DNA of 64,000 nt from STC-113 sp964553745 (GCA_964553745.1 CAZKLD010000005.1:1-64000), one strand, 5' to 3'; shown: positions 20,214 to 31,990, counted from the first letter of the stretch. Numbers and translations are program-made. Notes: generated from the letters alone by a model not told the origin.

Positions 20214-22748
20214 TTAATTAGTTATCAATACCATAGTTCATAATGGAATTGTTTCCATAAGCTCGTTTATCTTGCCGTTGTCCGTCCTGACACATCAATT
20301 GCTGACTTCTCAAGTCGGTTTTCCTGTAGTGCCATGAATCGCAATGTTCGGATGCCAAGGTCAGGCCAGGACCAGCATTCATCATGCTTCTCAGCCGTAT
20401 TCTTCTGGCATTTTCCCTCATTTTTTCTCTTCCCAGTATTTTGAGTCTCTTTTCTGTACCAACTGGAAGAATCAAGCAGGAGTCTTATGGTCTCAGAAAA
20501 TTCGCCTATCACTAATTCATCATAGTTCCGCTGTTCATTTTCAAATTCAGATTTCAAATGTTTTCAGAGTCTTTCAGGTCTTCTTGTCATAGATGAAAAT
20601 CTGTCTTACAGACTTATCGACGACAATTACTTTCTCCCTTTTTTCATTTTCTCTCAGATGCGGATCGCTTTTTATAATGTGATCCATTGTTCTCCAGAAG
20701 CTTAAAGCAAAATTCTTAGACGCAGCATAGAGCATCCTTATAGATGATTCTCTGACTATTTCTGGGTTCTCCAGCTCATGATAGCTCTTCTTTATGAGCC
20801 ATGGCCACTGGTTTGAGAAGAAAGAATCCCTGAGAACCTTGGATCTCGTAATATTTCTAGGCATCTTAACTTTATAATACTCGACTCATCTGATATTTAT
20901 CGTATCGAGAAGTCATAATTTCACTTTGAGATTCAGGATTTTTTTAGCATTATCCTCCATTATATATCTGAATGCAAGCCTGTTGGCATCGGTTCAATTG
21001 AAATAACGAGGAATATCACCCGTTATCGAATCAACCTTATCTGAAATATTTTTTATGAGAACCACTGTATTTCAAGCCCTTAAGCCCTCTACAACCGACA
21101 TCTCATCCGCGTCTTCGCCTGCGTACCTCTCCTTTATGTAATTATAAGACGATTCCATCTTTGCATCATCCGTAACTATTATTCATTTGAATCAGAGCCC
21201 ATTTTGAAAAGTCTTGTCGTATCTGGTCAGGACATCAATAGAAGCTCTTGAGAACATGATAGGAGTATTAGGGTCTCAATATCAATCGAAATAAACATTT
21301 CAGGTCATGAGAGCTATTGGTGGAGATAGCTTTTCCTTATCTGATTCCAATATTTTTTTTGACAATCTCATCTCGTGGATGATCGAATTCAGATTGGCAT
21401 TTTCTCTTCTTAAGCTAGCCACTGCTTGTTTAACTTTGCTCAGCTCTTCATTATTTTTGGAAATTTCCTTGTTAATTGCGGATATTCGGATGGAATATGC
21501 CTGTTTCTGAGGGGTTTTCATCGGATTTTTGCCTTTCTTCCCCTTAGGCTTCTTTGCATGTTTTTTTTCCTTGTTCCTTTCTTTTGTTGCCCTGATTTTT
21601 TCATTCGTTAATTTCAAATTTGCATTATCCAGAGCCATAGCTTGGCTGTCTGATTCTGAAATTTTGACCAAATTCCCCATTATTTCACTGCTTATGGCGG
21701 ATTCATCTTTATCTATCTTGCCTATTTTCATATCAATATTATCCAGACATCATCTGATTACATTCCTCCAGGTCAGCAGTGTCGCACTTTTCTGAAGATC
21801 CTCGACATTCGAATGCTTATCGTGCGGATCCTCTTTTGTCAATCATACTCATGCGAAGTGCTTCGGCACGGCAATCACATTCCTTCATTCGAATCATTTG
21901 ATATATGCCAGAGTCAGTTCAGAAACGATTTTTGAAGCAACAGGAACATTAGTTCCCGAATATGCCCTGTCGTGCTTTGAGAGGAGGTTTTTCCTATCCT
22001 CCGTATCCCTTACGATATCAACTACTGGTCAGAACATCATATTCACTCAGATATCCTCAAAAAGATTCGCAAGAGCTTTTGAGTATAGAGTGATATCCTT
22101 AAGAAATGCCTTTTTCTGATTCTCGTCTTTTAGCTCATTGTAACTTTTTCAGATGAATTCCTGAGATGGAAATGCTCCAAGATTCTTTTTGCTCCTTGTG
22201 CTCAAGCTGTCATATTCAGCCTTTCGGAGATCGATTATCCTTTTTGGGAAAGCATACTTCTTTAGCTCAGCTTCAGTTATCTTAAATGTCTTTACGAATC
22301 ATCATTCAAAATCCATAGCCACTAGGATGTCTGATTTCTCTGTCCTGATATGCGATATGGTTTTTCTTATTTCACTCAGGCTCTTTCCTGATACTTCATC
22401 CGGCGAAAGGAAAATACTTCATGTATCTGGGATATCCTTGAACATATCCAGTCATCAATCGATAATGCCGTATTTATCCAATTTTGCATTCAAGAGCTGT
22501 GCAGCTCTGCTCGAGTACATGCTTGTGCATATTGTCTCCTTGATCAGTTTTTGCGTTGATAATTCGCTCACGCTGAATACTGAATTCAGTCAAGAATGCT
22601 CAGAATTGACTTCATCTTGTTTTGATTTTGTATATGCTCATGTTCAAAGGGCTACGGAAACCAGTAAGGCTGTTGCCGAGACTAATTTTTTTGTTTTCGG
22701 CATCCTGAATTTTTTTACCTTTTCGGGCTCTTGCCTCTGTGATTCCAT
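20214..22748 (-). CDS. Fusion: GH3 beta-N-acetylhexosaminidase plus L,D-transpeptidase
   Basis: 844 aa in one frame with TGA as Gly. One N-terminal membrane helix (about residues 22-38) suggests an anchored or exported protein. Residues about 60-560 resemble NagZ-type GH3 enzymes: DFEGGFVKTF, MMFGPVVDIVRD, VIAVPKHFAG with DKHS, and GIIVTDDAKMES carrying the nucleophile Asp. A Lys-rich coiled coil of about 110 residues interrupts the GH3 domain. The C-terminal about 190 residues are a YkuD-type L,D-transpeptidase with the catalytic pattern HGTTGKPTG, then SNGCVR (His about 805, Cys about 819). The protein would both cleave amino-sugar bonds and form 3-3 cross-links in peptidoglycan. Order and spacing look intact. 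Confidence 0.85.
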
Positions 22749-22913
22749 GATATTTTTTTCCTAAATATTTCCAAGATTGTAAATGCTATCATAAAAATGT
22801 CAAATGTATTATCATAAGCCAACTGCATTATCCTAAGGGATGAGATTTTTTTTAAAAAATTTGCAAGTTGGTCAAAACTGCATAATATCTCTCCACAAAG
22901 AAATTCCCCTCAT

Positions 22914-22999
22914 GCCGAGGTGGTGAAATGGTAGACACGCAGCCTTGAGGTGGCTGTGTCCGTATGGATGTGAGAGTTCGAATCTCTTTCTCGGCACCA
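22914..22999 (+). tRNA. tRNA-Leu(GAG)
   Basis: An 86-nt class II tRNA: acceptor GCCGAGG / TTCTCGGC region, long variable arm, anticodon stem CAGCC/GGCTG with loop TTGAGGT (GAG), T-arm with GTTCGAATC, encoded CCA. Confidence 0.93.
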
Positions 23000-23039
23000 A
23001 ATGACAAAAAAAAATACTCCGTGAAAACGGGGTATTTTT
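22981..23039 (+). repeat. Direct repeat, copy 1 (tRNA-Leu 3' end plus terminator)
   Basis: Covers the last 19 bases of tRNA-Leu(GAG) and the terminator TACTCCGT / ACGGGGTA. Copy 2 lies at 23103-23160 and differs by one A in the homopolymer. Confidence 0.92.
23006..23039 (+). terminator. Terminator of tRNA-Leu(GAG)
   Basis: A tract, stem ATACTCCGT / ACGGGGTAT, GAAA loop, T tract. Confidence 0.85.
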
Positions 23040-23102
23040 GTGTCTTTGGTATGACGAGAAATGAGATGAGAAGTTTATGCTCGGAAGCGTAGCGAACGGG
23101 TA

Positions 23103-23160
23103 AATCTCTTTCTCGGCACCAAATGACAAAAAAAATACTCCGTGAAAACGGGGTATTTTT
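23103..23160 (+). repeat. Direct repeat, copy 2 (duplicated tRNA-Leu 3' end and terminator)
   Basis: 58 bases nearly identical to 22981-23039 but without the rest of a tRNA. 63 bases of unrelated sequence separate the two copies. Confidence 0.92.
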
Positions 23161-23211
23161 ATTTCAGAGGTATTTTATAGATCAGATGAAATCGTATAAA
23201 ATATCATAATA

Positions 23212-23239
23212 TTGACATTTATATTTGATTGAGTATAAA
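23212..23239 (+). promoter_or_regulatory. Promoter
   Basis: -35 TTGACA (23212), 16-bp spacer, -10 TATAAA (23234), 41 bases before the next ATG. Confidence 0.7.
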
Positions 23240-23280
23240 TCTACAAACTTGCATTTTTATATTGTTGATAATTTTTTCCT

Positions 23281-23844
23281 ATGTTGAACACCTATAAAGC
23301 ACCCGGAATTCCAACAGAAAAATTTTTGCTTCCAGAAGGCCTTGTCGTTTCAGTGCAAATAGCAGAGAAATACAGGGATAAGATTGACATGATAATCAGT
23401 GCTTCGCCTGCATTTCAGGCTTCGGATATACACTGGCTCAGCAAAGAGCTGGATTATCATCTTCTATTTGATTGGCGCGATGATTGAAACTCTCGAAAAG
23501 AAATTGAAATGCTTAAGCAGCTTAGAGGGGCCTTGTTGCAATCCGATGAAAAATTAGTATTCAGACAAGTGTTAGGACTTATAGATTTTATGAGAGGGTT
23601 GGTCATGAGATATGGAGAAATGTTTTATCAGAAAATGTTAAGTTTTGAAGCCGGCGAAAAAGAAGATGACTGTTGAAACAACAGGATGTATCAGAGCTCT
23701 AGGCTCGGAGAGTGCATATTGATTTGAATAAGATTGGGGATTGACAGTGAAATTCTTGAGCTTTGGAAATCAAAACTAAGAGAAGATGATGCTGATTTCA
23801 TTACAAGGAACATCCTACCTCTGGATTTACTGCAAAAGAGTTAG
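23281..23844 (+). CDS. Hypothetical protein
   Basis: 187 aa, no membrane segment or signal peptide. The N-terminal half (VVSVQIAEKYRDKIDMIISA) looks like an alpha/beta nucleotide- or sugar-binding fold, but I recognise no family. TGA supplies Gly at three places. It has its own promoter, and a second promoter separates it from the radical SAM gene. Function unknown. Confidence 0.7.
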
Positions 23845-23935
23845 CAGATACGATTAATGATGGTACAGCCTTGTTCAATCTTTTATCGGAAAGATATGAA
23901 GAAAGTCCTGTATCCATCTATATCACAACATAATT

Positions 23936-23963
23936 TTGACATTTATCAATAGACAATTATATT
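23936..23963 (+). promoter_or_regulatory. Promoter of the radical SAM gene
   Basis: -35 TTGACA (23936), 16-bp spacer, -10 TATATT (23958), 29 bases before the ATG. Confidence 0.7.
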
Positions 23964-23992
23964 ATCATCCAGAATATTGATTCAAAAATTTC

Positions 23993-25918
23993 ATGAAAAA
24001 ACCCATTAGTAATCCAGGGGCAAGTGCAAATAAGCCATTATCTTGATCAGATACTGCCATTGCTGCTCAAAAATACGCTATAGATATCCATAATATCTTA
24101 TGCCACAGCGAAGATTCCGCGTGAAATGAAATATGCGTACTAGAGCTTTGAAGCTTGGTCACCAAGAGCATCATGGAAGCGCTTGATGCAAAAAGGAGGA
24201 AATGAGAAGATAAGACATTGTGACTTGCAGAATGCGATTATCCTATAATCCTGGATCCGGATTGAGATGACCCTGAAGTCATATACGGGTTTTATAGGAA
24301 AAAGCTTGATAATTTCTGCAAAAATGCCGCTTCACAATGAATGTCGCCGATTTTGGGATTCTCTTTCATATGAGCCTACTGAGAGCTTCCAAGATTCTCA
24401 AAGATAATAAAAGAAATGAAAGCGAAATACCCTAAATTGATTTGCATCATAGGTTGAACGGATTTCAGAACCATACCGGAAAAAGCTTTTTTGGATAAGA
24501 TATTCGGTTATTGAATGGACATCGTCAATATCTGATGAGCTTCTGAATTTATAGATTTCTTCTGAGACATATCAAAAAATGATGTATTCTTCAGAGATGA
24601 AAATTGACTTCTAAGATTGAAAACAGAAAGGAACTTCCCAGAGAATCTCATCTTCGAATATCAGAAAGATGAAATTCTTGGTGTAAAGCCATGAGAAGAT
24701 ATCGAAACTTCATCATATTACAGTCGCTTGAACAAGGCGATGCATTTCTCCATAAAGAATAACCCATGCCTCAATAATTGTTCTTATTGTGCAACATATC
24801 TCCATAAGCCGACACCATTGAGCGAGGAGGATTTGGAAGATTCCATTGCGGATTGCAACAGATTTCTCTCCTTGATTGAAGAAACAGGAATATCGCTAAG
24901 GATAAATAATCCTAATCCTATGCAATATATCGATAAATTCGCCAAGTTCCTCATGAGTCTCGATCTCTCGAAGAATACTAATGTAAATTTTTTCTGAGAT
25001 TTCATGTGAATGGCAAATCCGAAAATTTACTGAAAGACTGTGAAACTGATAGATGATATGCTACAGAAATGGCCGAATCTGGAAATATTAATTCGGTTCT
25101 GAATAGACGCGTTGCATGCTAAAGATGATTGAGAATTCCTATGAAGGACTATCTGATCGAAAATTGCAAAAGAAGAGAGATATGAGTCCTGATTCAAAGC
25201 TCTCAGTGATTTTCATAAAAGATATGAAGGTAAAAGAGTGGGCTCTATCTTCAATCTGATCATGCATCCGAATATGAAATTGGAGGATTACAAAGAAAAA
25301 TTCGAATTTGCAGCCAAGTACAAGAATGTGCCGATGTGAGCCTTTCCTCTTGTTGCCCATTTCAATACTCAAATCGAGAGGGACCACAAGTGATTCTATA
25401 TTCCTGAATATGAAACAGCCGAGATTCCTCTGCTGGATTTCAACACCTGGTGACACCTATACTTGAATTCAAGATATTTGGATTGCTATGTTTTCCTTAA
25501 GAATACCTCAAGCCAATCCCTCTTCCCAGGCTTCCTTAATTTCTTCAATTCCATAGAAGAAGATAATAAAGATGAAAACATATTCTATTATTTTATGGTT
25601 TGGCATTACTGGGAGCTTAGAGAATTGGTCAAGGAACATAATTCGATCAAGCTCCTATTCAAAAGGAAGAAAAGAGGAAGAATAAGAATAGAGCTTGATA
25701 AGCTCCTTGATTTCACATTCAGATATTTGGAGTTCATGAAAATTAGGGAAAGATACATAATTGGGATTAATCCTAGTTATAAAAGCGAAAAATCCGAAGA
25801 GCTTTTTGAATTGATCGAGGAGAATTTATCCGAATTCAAAGAACTTTGACGCTCTCGCGGCCACGACATAAAAACTTTCTGGCAATTCCCATTTTTCAAA
25901 TATAATTACAAAAAATAA
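23993..25918 (+). CDS. B12-binding-like radical SAM protein
   Basis: 641 aa. The first about 200 residues resemble a cobalamin-binding-like Rossmann domain (SPILGFSFIGAYGE, then LICIIGGTDF). The radical SAM [4Fe-4S] motif is CLNNCSYC (Cys259, 263, 266), followed by substrate-barrel segments. The C-terminal about 150 residues are helical and charged. B12-radical SAM enzymes do methylations, methylthiolations or rearrangements; the substrate here is unknown. A nucleoside deoxyribosyltransferase-like gene begins 10 bases after the stop and is probably co-transcribed. Confidence 0.8.
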
Positions 25919-25928
25919 CAATTTCAAT

Positions 25929-26510
25929 ATGAGCAAATCAATCCATCCTGTGGAAATACTTGAAATATCCTCCGATGAACATCTGGTTTTTTTGGCATGA
26001 CCAATACGATGAACATCTGATTGGCGTAAAGCTGCAATAGATATAATAGAAAGCGAACTTCCTGATAGGAATTTGGTTTTTGCAAGCCCTGACAGAAAGG
26101 GGTGAATAAAAAGCTTTACTTCATGAAAGGAAGATTTCTTCAAAAGGCAGCGGAATTGGGAGCAATATTATCTGAGATTGGCTATCCAAAAAGGTGTAGT
26201 CATGTTTTGGCTTCCTGGACAGGATATCCCGCTCGAAGAAGATGGTTGAATCCAAAAAAAATCATATTGAGCGATAACGCATGTCGAGCTGTGACAACTG
26301 ATGGTGGCTCATCCGGACAGGATGACAGTGGGAATCCATGGAAATTACAAAGAACGCTCAACTCTGATAAACGATTTGCAGCAATTATCATATCTTGATC
26401 TTCGTGTCCCATATGACCATAATAAGCTATCGGATTTTCCTGTCTGAAGCACACTATCAGATACCTGCATCCGGACTGCACTCCTTTTGAAATCATTTGC
26501 TGATAGGTAA
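25929..26510 (+). CDS. Nucleoside 2-deoxyribosyltransferase-like protein
   Basis: 193 aa. VFLAGPIRGTSDWRKAAIDI at the N-terminus and a central VVMFWLPGQD fit the nucleoside 2-deoxyribosyltransferase-like superfamily, which handles deoxynucleosides or related N-glycosides. Downstream, HVELGQLMVAHPDRMTVGIH matches the usual second half. It follows the radical SAM gene closely and ends in a strong terminator, forming a two-gene unit that could act on modified nucleosides (inference). Confidence 0.75.
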
Positions 26511-26513
26511 ATA

Positions 26514-26549
26514 TTAAAAAAAGCTTTTCCGAAGAAAAGCTTTTTTTAA
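26514..26549. terminator. Bidirectional terminator
   Basis: AAAAAAAGCTTTTC / GAAAAGCTTTTTTT with a CGAA loop, between convergent genes. Confidence 0.9.
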
Positions 26550-26556
26550 TATTTTT

Positions 26557-26955
26557 TTATAAGGGATTCATGGTTCAAGAGACTCTTGATTTTACAGATA
26601 ATTGAGAATCATCAACAAGTCAATTCGCCCGATTCTTCAATATTATCAGCTTATGCAGAATGCCCTTCTTCAATTTGTTTATCGTTTTGTTGCAGATTAT
26701 GTACTGAGGATCCTTCTCATGGTTTACCAGAACATTATCCATGTATTCGACCATCTGCTCGCCTAATTCAAACCCTAAATCTATATTTGTAGTCAAAAAA
26801 TGGAAAATATCATTTTCGCAAGTCATGAGATATTCCTCGGTTCAAGCGTCCATATTCGCAAGGTATTCATCTAGAGAGATGTTGTAAGCATCGAGCACCC
26901 TAGAGAAATCTTTCTTAAGAACAGATAAGATTTGGCTATATAATAACTTTTCCAT
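26557..26955 (-). CDS. Hypothetical protein
   Basis: 132 aa, helical and charged, starting MEKLLYSQILSVLKKDFSRV. No known domain recognised. The start at 26955 is favoured because a -10-like TATGCT with TTGTCT lies just upstream. Two TGA codons are read as Gly. It ends 8 bases from the shared terminator. Confidence 0.6.
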
Positions 26956-27066
26956 TATTAACATTTTATTTTTAAGTAATATAATCTTAGCATATTTTAA
27001 AAAATAAGACAAAATTTGCCGATAATATGGGCATTTTTTTGACAAGAAAAGCATTTATTTAAAATT

Positions 27067-27174
27067 ATGCCATTCCTCAAGGATGACTGAAAGATATATT
27101 TTATCTGATATGATAAGGATTGTGAACCCAAAGAAGAAGAGATACCTTTTTTCCTTGAGCACATGAATAGGTAA
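27067..27174 (+). CDS. Possible small protein, 35 aa
   Basis: The frame MPFLKDDGKIYFIGYDKD to a TAG-free end at TAA contains two TGA-Gly codons in plausible turn positions. No clear ribosome site and no homologue known to me. It lies between two minus-strand genes. It may be chance. Confidence 0.3.
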
Positions 27175-27180
27175 GGGTAT

Positions 27181-27888
27181 TTATTTCACTGATCTTAATG
27201 CAGATCATTCATCTTCCTCGAAAATTCTCTTATATTTTTTCGCTCACAATTTCAGCAGGAGATTCTTGATTTCCGTTTCTCTTTTTTCTGATGCAATTGA
27301 TAATGCCGTTTCTCAATAATAATTCTCCATATCAAGATCGCTTCTTGAATCAGCTAAGAATTTTATCATATGAATCTGTCATCTTCTTACTGCAGAAATC
27401 AAAGCCGAGTCTCAATCTCAATCTTGGGAATTTATATTGGCTCAATGCTCAAGCAGTTTTTTTATCACTCTGATTTCATTTTCGGGAGTATTCATAGAGG
27501 AAATTCACCATGATAATGCATCTGCTCAATCTCCGTCCTTTAAATGCACATTGGCTCAGGAATTCAAAAGAGCATCCATGACATCTAATTTTCCGTCTTG
27601 AGCTGCGAGCATCAGAATTGTTCTTCCATGTTTATCTTGACAGTTTACATCACCATACTCCTGAATCCAATATTCTAATTCTTCAAACATCACCGAATCA
27701 TATAAGGGATCATGAAGATAGTCCATAATTATTTTCCTCCGCCTAATGCTGGCAGAATTCTTGAAATCAAGCATGCTTACCACATTGTTTTTTACATCTT
27801 TTGAAATCTCATCCGTTTTGAGAGATGAGGATGCGATATCTTGAGTACCAGCAATCTCTGATAAATCGTCAGAATTTTTACTAATCAT
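27181..27888 (-). CDS. Ankyrin repeat protein
   Basis: 235 aa. After a polar N-terminal region of about 75 residues come about five ankyrin repeats, with motifs such as DKHGRTILMLAAQDG, LLEHGANINSQDGDGDSAL and NYYGETALSIASEKRE. Ankyrin repeats mediate protein-protein contacts and are frequent effectors in host-associated bacteria. No signal peptide is seen. The AT-rich leader carries a TATAAT box at 27914-27919 on the minus strand. Many repeat glycines are TGA. Confidence 0.9.
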
Positions 27889-28041
27889 TTTTCATAATTT
27901 AAATTTCATTTAAATTATAGCATATAAAGCGTTTTTTTCAAAAAAAATAGCACTGATGCCGGATGAAGGGATATTTTATTGCAATTGGAATTCAAAAACT
28001 TGCTATTTGGAAGTTTTGCATAAAATCAAGCTTATGATTAT

Positions 28042-28128
28042 GCCCGGGTGGTGGAATTGGTATACACGTAGGTCTCAGAAGCCTATGAGAGCAATCTCGT
28101 TCGAGTTCAAGTCTCGTCCCGGGCACCA
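28042..28128 (+). tRNA. tRNA-Leu(CAG)
   Basis: An 87-nt class II tRNA: acceptor GCCCGGG / CCCGGGC, anticodon stem TAGGT/GCCTA with loop CTCAGAA (CAG), long variable arm, T-arm with TTCGAGTTC, encoded CCA. Confidence 0.93.
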
Positions 28129-28193
28129 TAGGAGGGTGAGAATTGAGAAATCAGAGTTTAATTAAAAATATAGACAATCAGAAAACAAATTTC

Positions 28194-28231
28194 AAAAAAA
28201 ACAATCCGCAGGAACTGCGGATTGTTTTTTT
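28194..28231. terminator. Terminator
   Basis: Stem AACAATCCGCA / TGCGGATTGTT with a GGAAC loop, A and T tracts on both sides, between tRNA-Leu and a convergent gene. Confidence 0.85.
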
Positions 28232-28240
28232 GATTTAGAA

Positions 28241-29020
28241 TTAATCTTTTTTGAATTCTTGGAATAATCCGGATATGGATTCGGCGTCATTTTTCATTGT
28301 CTGATTTATTATATCTCAGTGATGCTTATGAAGCTCTTCTGAAACCGATACCATCATTTTCGCATCAGTATCCATAAGGTCGAACATTCTTTTCAGGAGC
28401 ATTCTGTAATCAGAACTAACTTCGGGATTATCGAATACTATCTTTAAAAACGCATCTCCCTTAACCTTTTCTGGGACATCAGTCGGTTTTATTGATTTTA
28501 CATCACCTCCATCAAGCGCTATCTGATTTGATTTTTTGTTCAGAACATAAACGCTCAATAGTTCCATGAATCATAAGAGGTGAGCTTGAATCAGCTCTTC
28601 TTTTTCTTTCAGTCTTCTCAGGAGATCATTATACATGGCAACATCTTCCTTGTTCATCGGATCGAATCATGAGAAAAGCGCGCTAGCTTCAATGTTATCT
28701 GCATCTAAATCAATCAGATCGTCAAATCATGCATACTCAACATTCTGATATGCTGCCTCAATGTATCAATATTCTTCTCATGCTATGGCATGGTATTTTT
28801 CAAGTGCACCTCCCAGTTCGGCGCATAGCGAATCAAGCTTGGCGAAAAGCTCATTTTTCTTTGTTTCGATATCGAATGCAAGGTCTTTGGTTTCCATTAT
28901 TCAAGAGACAACATTGGCTGTCTTCCCCTGGATTCAGCTTATTCATGTTTGTGTGATGGATTCAGCTTCTGGTTTTTTTCCTGTTTCATCGTTCTTTCCT
29001 ATCGTTAAAATTGGTGGCAT
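28241..29020 (-). CDS. Hypothetical helical protein
   Basis: 259 aa, largely alpha-helical and acidic, with likely coiled coil around residues 40-80 (AFDIETKKNELFAKLDSL) and 120-150. No membrane segment or signal. I recognise no family. Gly residues mix GGN and TGA. It stands alone between a tRNA locus and the acyltransferase operon. Confidence 0.7.
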
Positions 29021-29084
29021 ACTTTAATCTTAATGGATACTGTTCTTGATTATAACAGTTTAATGAATTTTGTCAAAAATGTAT

Positions 29085-30254
29085 CTAGGCTTCTTCGGGC
29101 AGTTTAAGGTTGAATTTCTCGATTACTTCTTTTTTTGCCCTATAATGTCAGGATTTATATCAATATTCGTAATACTGCGCTATAGTTGACCTGTTGAGAT
29201 ACAACTGCAAGAACAGATAAACTCACATGACAAGCCACATCGTCCTGATGTAAGGGAAGAATATCCTTATTGATATGTCGATGACCATCCAGTGGTAGAT
29301 ATAGACATAAAGGCTTTTATCTCAGAGATATCTTATGACCGAAAGGACTCCGTGTATCTTTCGGGATTTTATTTTTTCCATCCACATGAATATCTGAACG
29401 AATACGAAGAGTGCAAAGAAGCAGACGAAAATATAATATGGCTGCAGAGGGAAGATATAAGGATTCAAGAGAAGAGATTCATTATTGGCCAGCTTCAGAG
29501 AGCCCAGTATTATTGTGATAATCGCAAAGATAAGTGTCGCTTCGTGCATCTTTTTCTCAAATCAATACATTGCCAACAGGCTTCATATAAGATAAGGGAC
29601 TGCCCAGAGCGCTACTGGGAATAATACATAATTATTGGCGTATAACAGGTCAAGTATGGGATTCTGATTGATTGGAAAATACGGGTTTGCGGGACTGAAT
29701 GGCAGATAATTCGGAATCACTATTCAATAGTTTATCACCAGAAGGGCAATGATGACTCATATGAGTATCTCTTTCTTGCGTTTCACATTCTTATTCATGT
29801 ACAGCAAGATAGGCGAAAGTGCAAGGAAAGTCGAATCCATGATCAGGACCGTTATCGGTGAAGTGAAAGACCTGAAAGTGAGAAGTCACCATATATTGAA
29901 ATACCCTTTCTCTATGAATTGCAGATAAAAAGCTGATGTCGAAAAGTCGAAAATCATGAATTTTATGAAATTATATGCAAAATAAATCGCTAATAATATC
30001 GCAATCCTTTTATAGAGCTTTTTCATGGGCTTCTTGATATTCTCATAGTTTCAATATGCCTGGATGATATTCGCTCATGTCAGCGTGACAAAAAAAATCA
30101 AGCTTGTATGGAGAACCTCCTTAAGAAGGCTAGATGTCACTCAAAGACGCATATCAGACCAATCCACAAGATGGATTATTATCATATAGATCAGCGACAG
30201 TCATTTTATGTATGAAATATAAAAATTTCTTTTAGGGGAGTATAAGTTAGTCAT
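29085..30254 (-). CDS. Acyltransferase 3-like membrane protein
   Basis: 389 aa with about ten transmembrane helices. The N-terminus NFYISYIKGLSLIYMIIIH, with a conserved Lys/Arg and a His at the end of the first helix, and the late KSLYVYIYHWMV segment fit membrane O-acyltransferases of the acyltransferase 3/DUF1624 group, which modify surface sugars. It is the third gene of an operon with a glycosyltransferase and ThrH, 7 bases after the ThrH stop. A different multi-pass protein is possible. Confidence 0.65.
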
Positions 30255-30261
30255 TTTAGGG

Positions 30262-30873
30262 TTATATTATTTTTTTCAATTCTATTTTGAGTTGTTCATA
30301 GTTGTGTGTAATCGTGAACCTGCCGTTCATTTCCTCCTCCAATTTCGGTGCGGGCCTGAAGAAGATTCATTTTGTCGCAGCTTCAATCATCGCAAGATCA
30401 TTGTATGAGTCTCAGATGGCGATCGTTTCGAATCCTGCAGCATGGAATCTGTTTATCATCTCAATTTTTCAATCAGGCTCACGAAGAGAGTATCAGACAA
30501 TCTTATCATTCTCGACTTGAAGTCAATTTGCAAATGTGCAAGGATAGTCAAGTTTCTCAAGAAGGGGCATTATGTATTCGTAATAGCTTCCAGTCAAAAT
30601 TGTCACCTGCATCCTCTCTCTCAGCCATTTCATGAATTCTATAGCTCAGTAGAGGGGCTCTAGCGTTCAGACGATTTCCTTGATCGATGTTAAGGTCAGA
30701 TTGTTCTCTTCCATTTTCTGGAGCCTCATTTTCATTAGGACATCATAATCAGAAATATCTCTCGTAGTCAGCATGAAATCTTGAATTCATGTAAGTTTGC
30801 CAAGTTCTTCCCAGATTTCTGGAATCAGGACTCACTCGAGGTCAAGGCATGCCATTTTCATTGATGCAGTCAT
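30262..30873 (-). CDS. thrH: ThrH-type phosphoserine phosphatase (HAD family)
   Basis: 203 aa. The N-terminal motif ACLDLEGVLIPEIWEELG, where ThrH has DLEG instead of DxDx, and TTRDISDYDVLM are diagnostic of ThrH. The motif II region is ILTGSYYEY and motif III is GDSYNDLAMIEAA. ThrH of Pseudomonas is a phosphoserine:homoserine phosphotransferase. In CPR such genes are often alone without serine biosynthesis. It sits between a glycosyltransferase (one base upstream) and an acyltransferase. Confidence 0.9.
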
Positions 30874-30874
30874 A

Positions 30875-31990
30875 TTATTTTGTGTTAATATATAATTCCA
30901 AAATCTCTTTTCACATATTCTCCCACTTGAAATCCTCTATTCTCTTATATCAATTCTTGATGAGCATATCCCTGATGAGCTTGTCATGAAGGACCGTCCT
31001 GATTCATTGTTTTATGCTCTCTATGCTAAGCGGATTGAAGAAAACAGCTCAGTTCTCTCATGCTATTTCTGGTATTGAAGAGATATTCGAGCATGCGATA
31101 GGGGTTCATGTGGCCATTGCTTCAAGCACGGGTAATCAGAATCATTCATAAAGGGAAGGGAAGACGAATGCCCTGGATCAGGCATAGAATCCGACAAGCT
31201 CTTTATTTGTGACAAATCATGGCAGATGGATTCTTCATTGAAGTTTCTTTGCAATGATCATATCCCTGACTTCAAAATATGTATAATCCTCCTTTCAGGT
31301 GATAACGAGATCCTCCTCCAGTCACTCTTCCACTAGTTCAGCATAAGCCTTGATGAGTCTCACGAGATTCTTGTGCTCCCTGAGCACTCATGTGTAGTAG
31401 ATGTATTCGTTTTTTATATTGAATTTCAGCTTTTGGTTGTCTATGTCCTCCTGCGAAGGCCTCATGAATTCCTCTTTCTTGATTCCCTCATAGATTACAC
31501 TTATCTTCTCTTCAGGTATATTGAGGATTTCAATTATATCTTTCTTCGTATGCTCAGAAACCGCTATTATCTTCATAGCATTCTTCACTACTTTATTGAT
31601 GGTAAGATTATATCCGAATCTATGATAGGATCTTGTCATCTTCTTACCTGGATAGAATGACAACGTCAGGTCATGGATAGTCACCACGAAGGGCTTCTTA
31701 TACAGGATCGGAGCATTGAAATGCGTGAAATGCATAAGATCCAATTTCTCTTTGAGGAGTTTGTACAGGAACACTGTCTGTTCCTTTACGGTGTAATGCC
31801 TGGTGTTCGCTAGGACTTTCTTCCATTTTGGGTTAGGCAGCTCAAAGCTGGTATAATGGGGTTCATTGAAAAAAAGCACATACTCGTTTTCTTGGTCGTT
31901 TTTCGCAAGATAACTGATGAGCTCATAGACATATCTTCAGATTCATGTAAAATTTGTCGAATACATCCGACAATCGATTCAGATTTTCAT
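30875..31990 (-). CDS. GT4 family glycosyltransferase
   Basis: 371 aa. The N-terminus MKIGIDCRMYSTNFTGIGRY with a glycine-rich loop, VVTIHDLTLSFYPGKK, and the C-terminal EGFGLPVLEAMATGTP with both catalytic Glu residues are typical of GT-B family 4 enzymes. It transfers a sugar from a nucleotide donor to a surface glycan. First gene of a three-gene operon with thrH and the acyltransferase. The Gly codons of FTGIGRY and EGFGLP are TGA. Confidence 0.92.
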
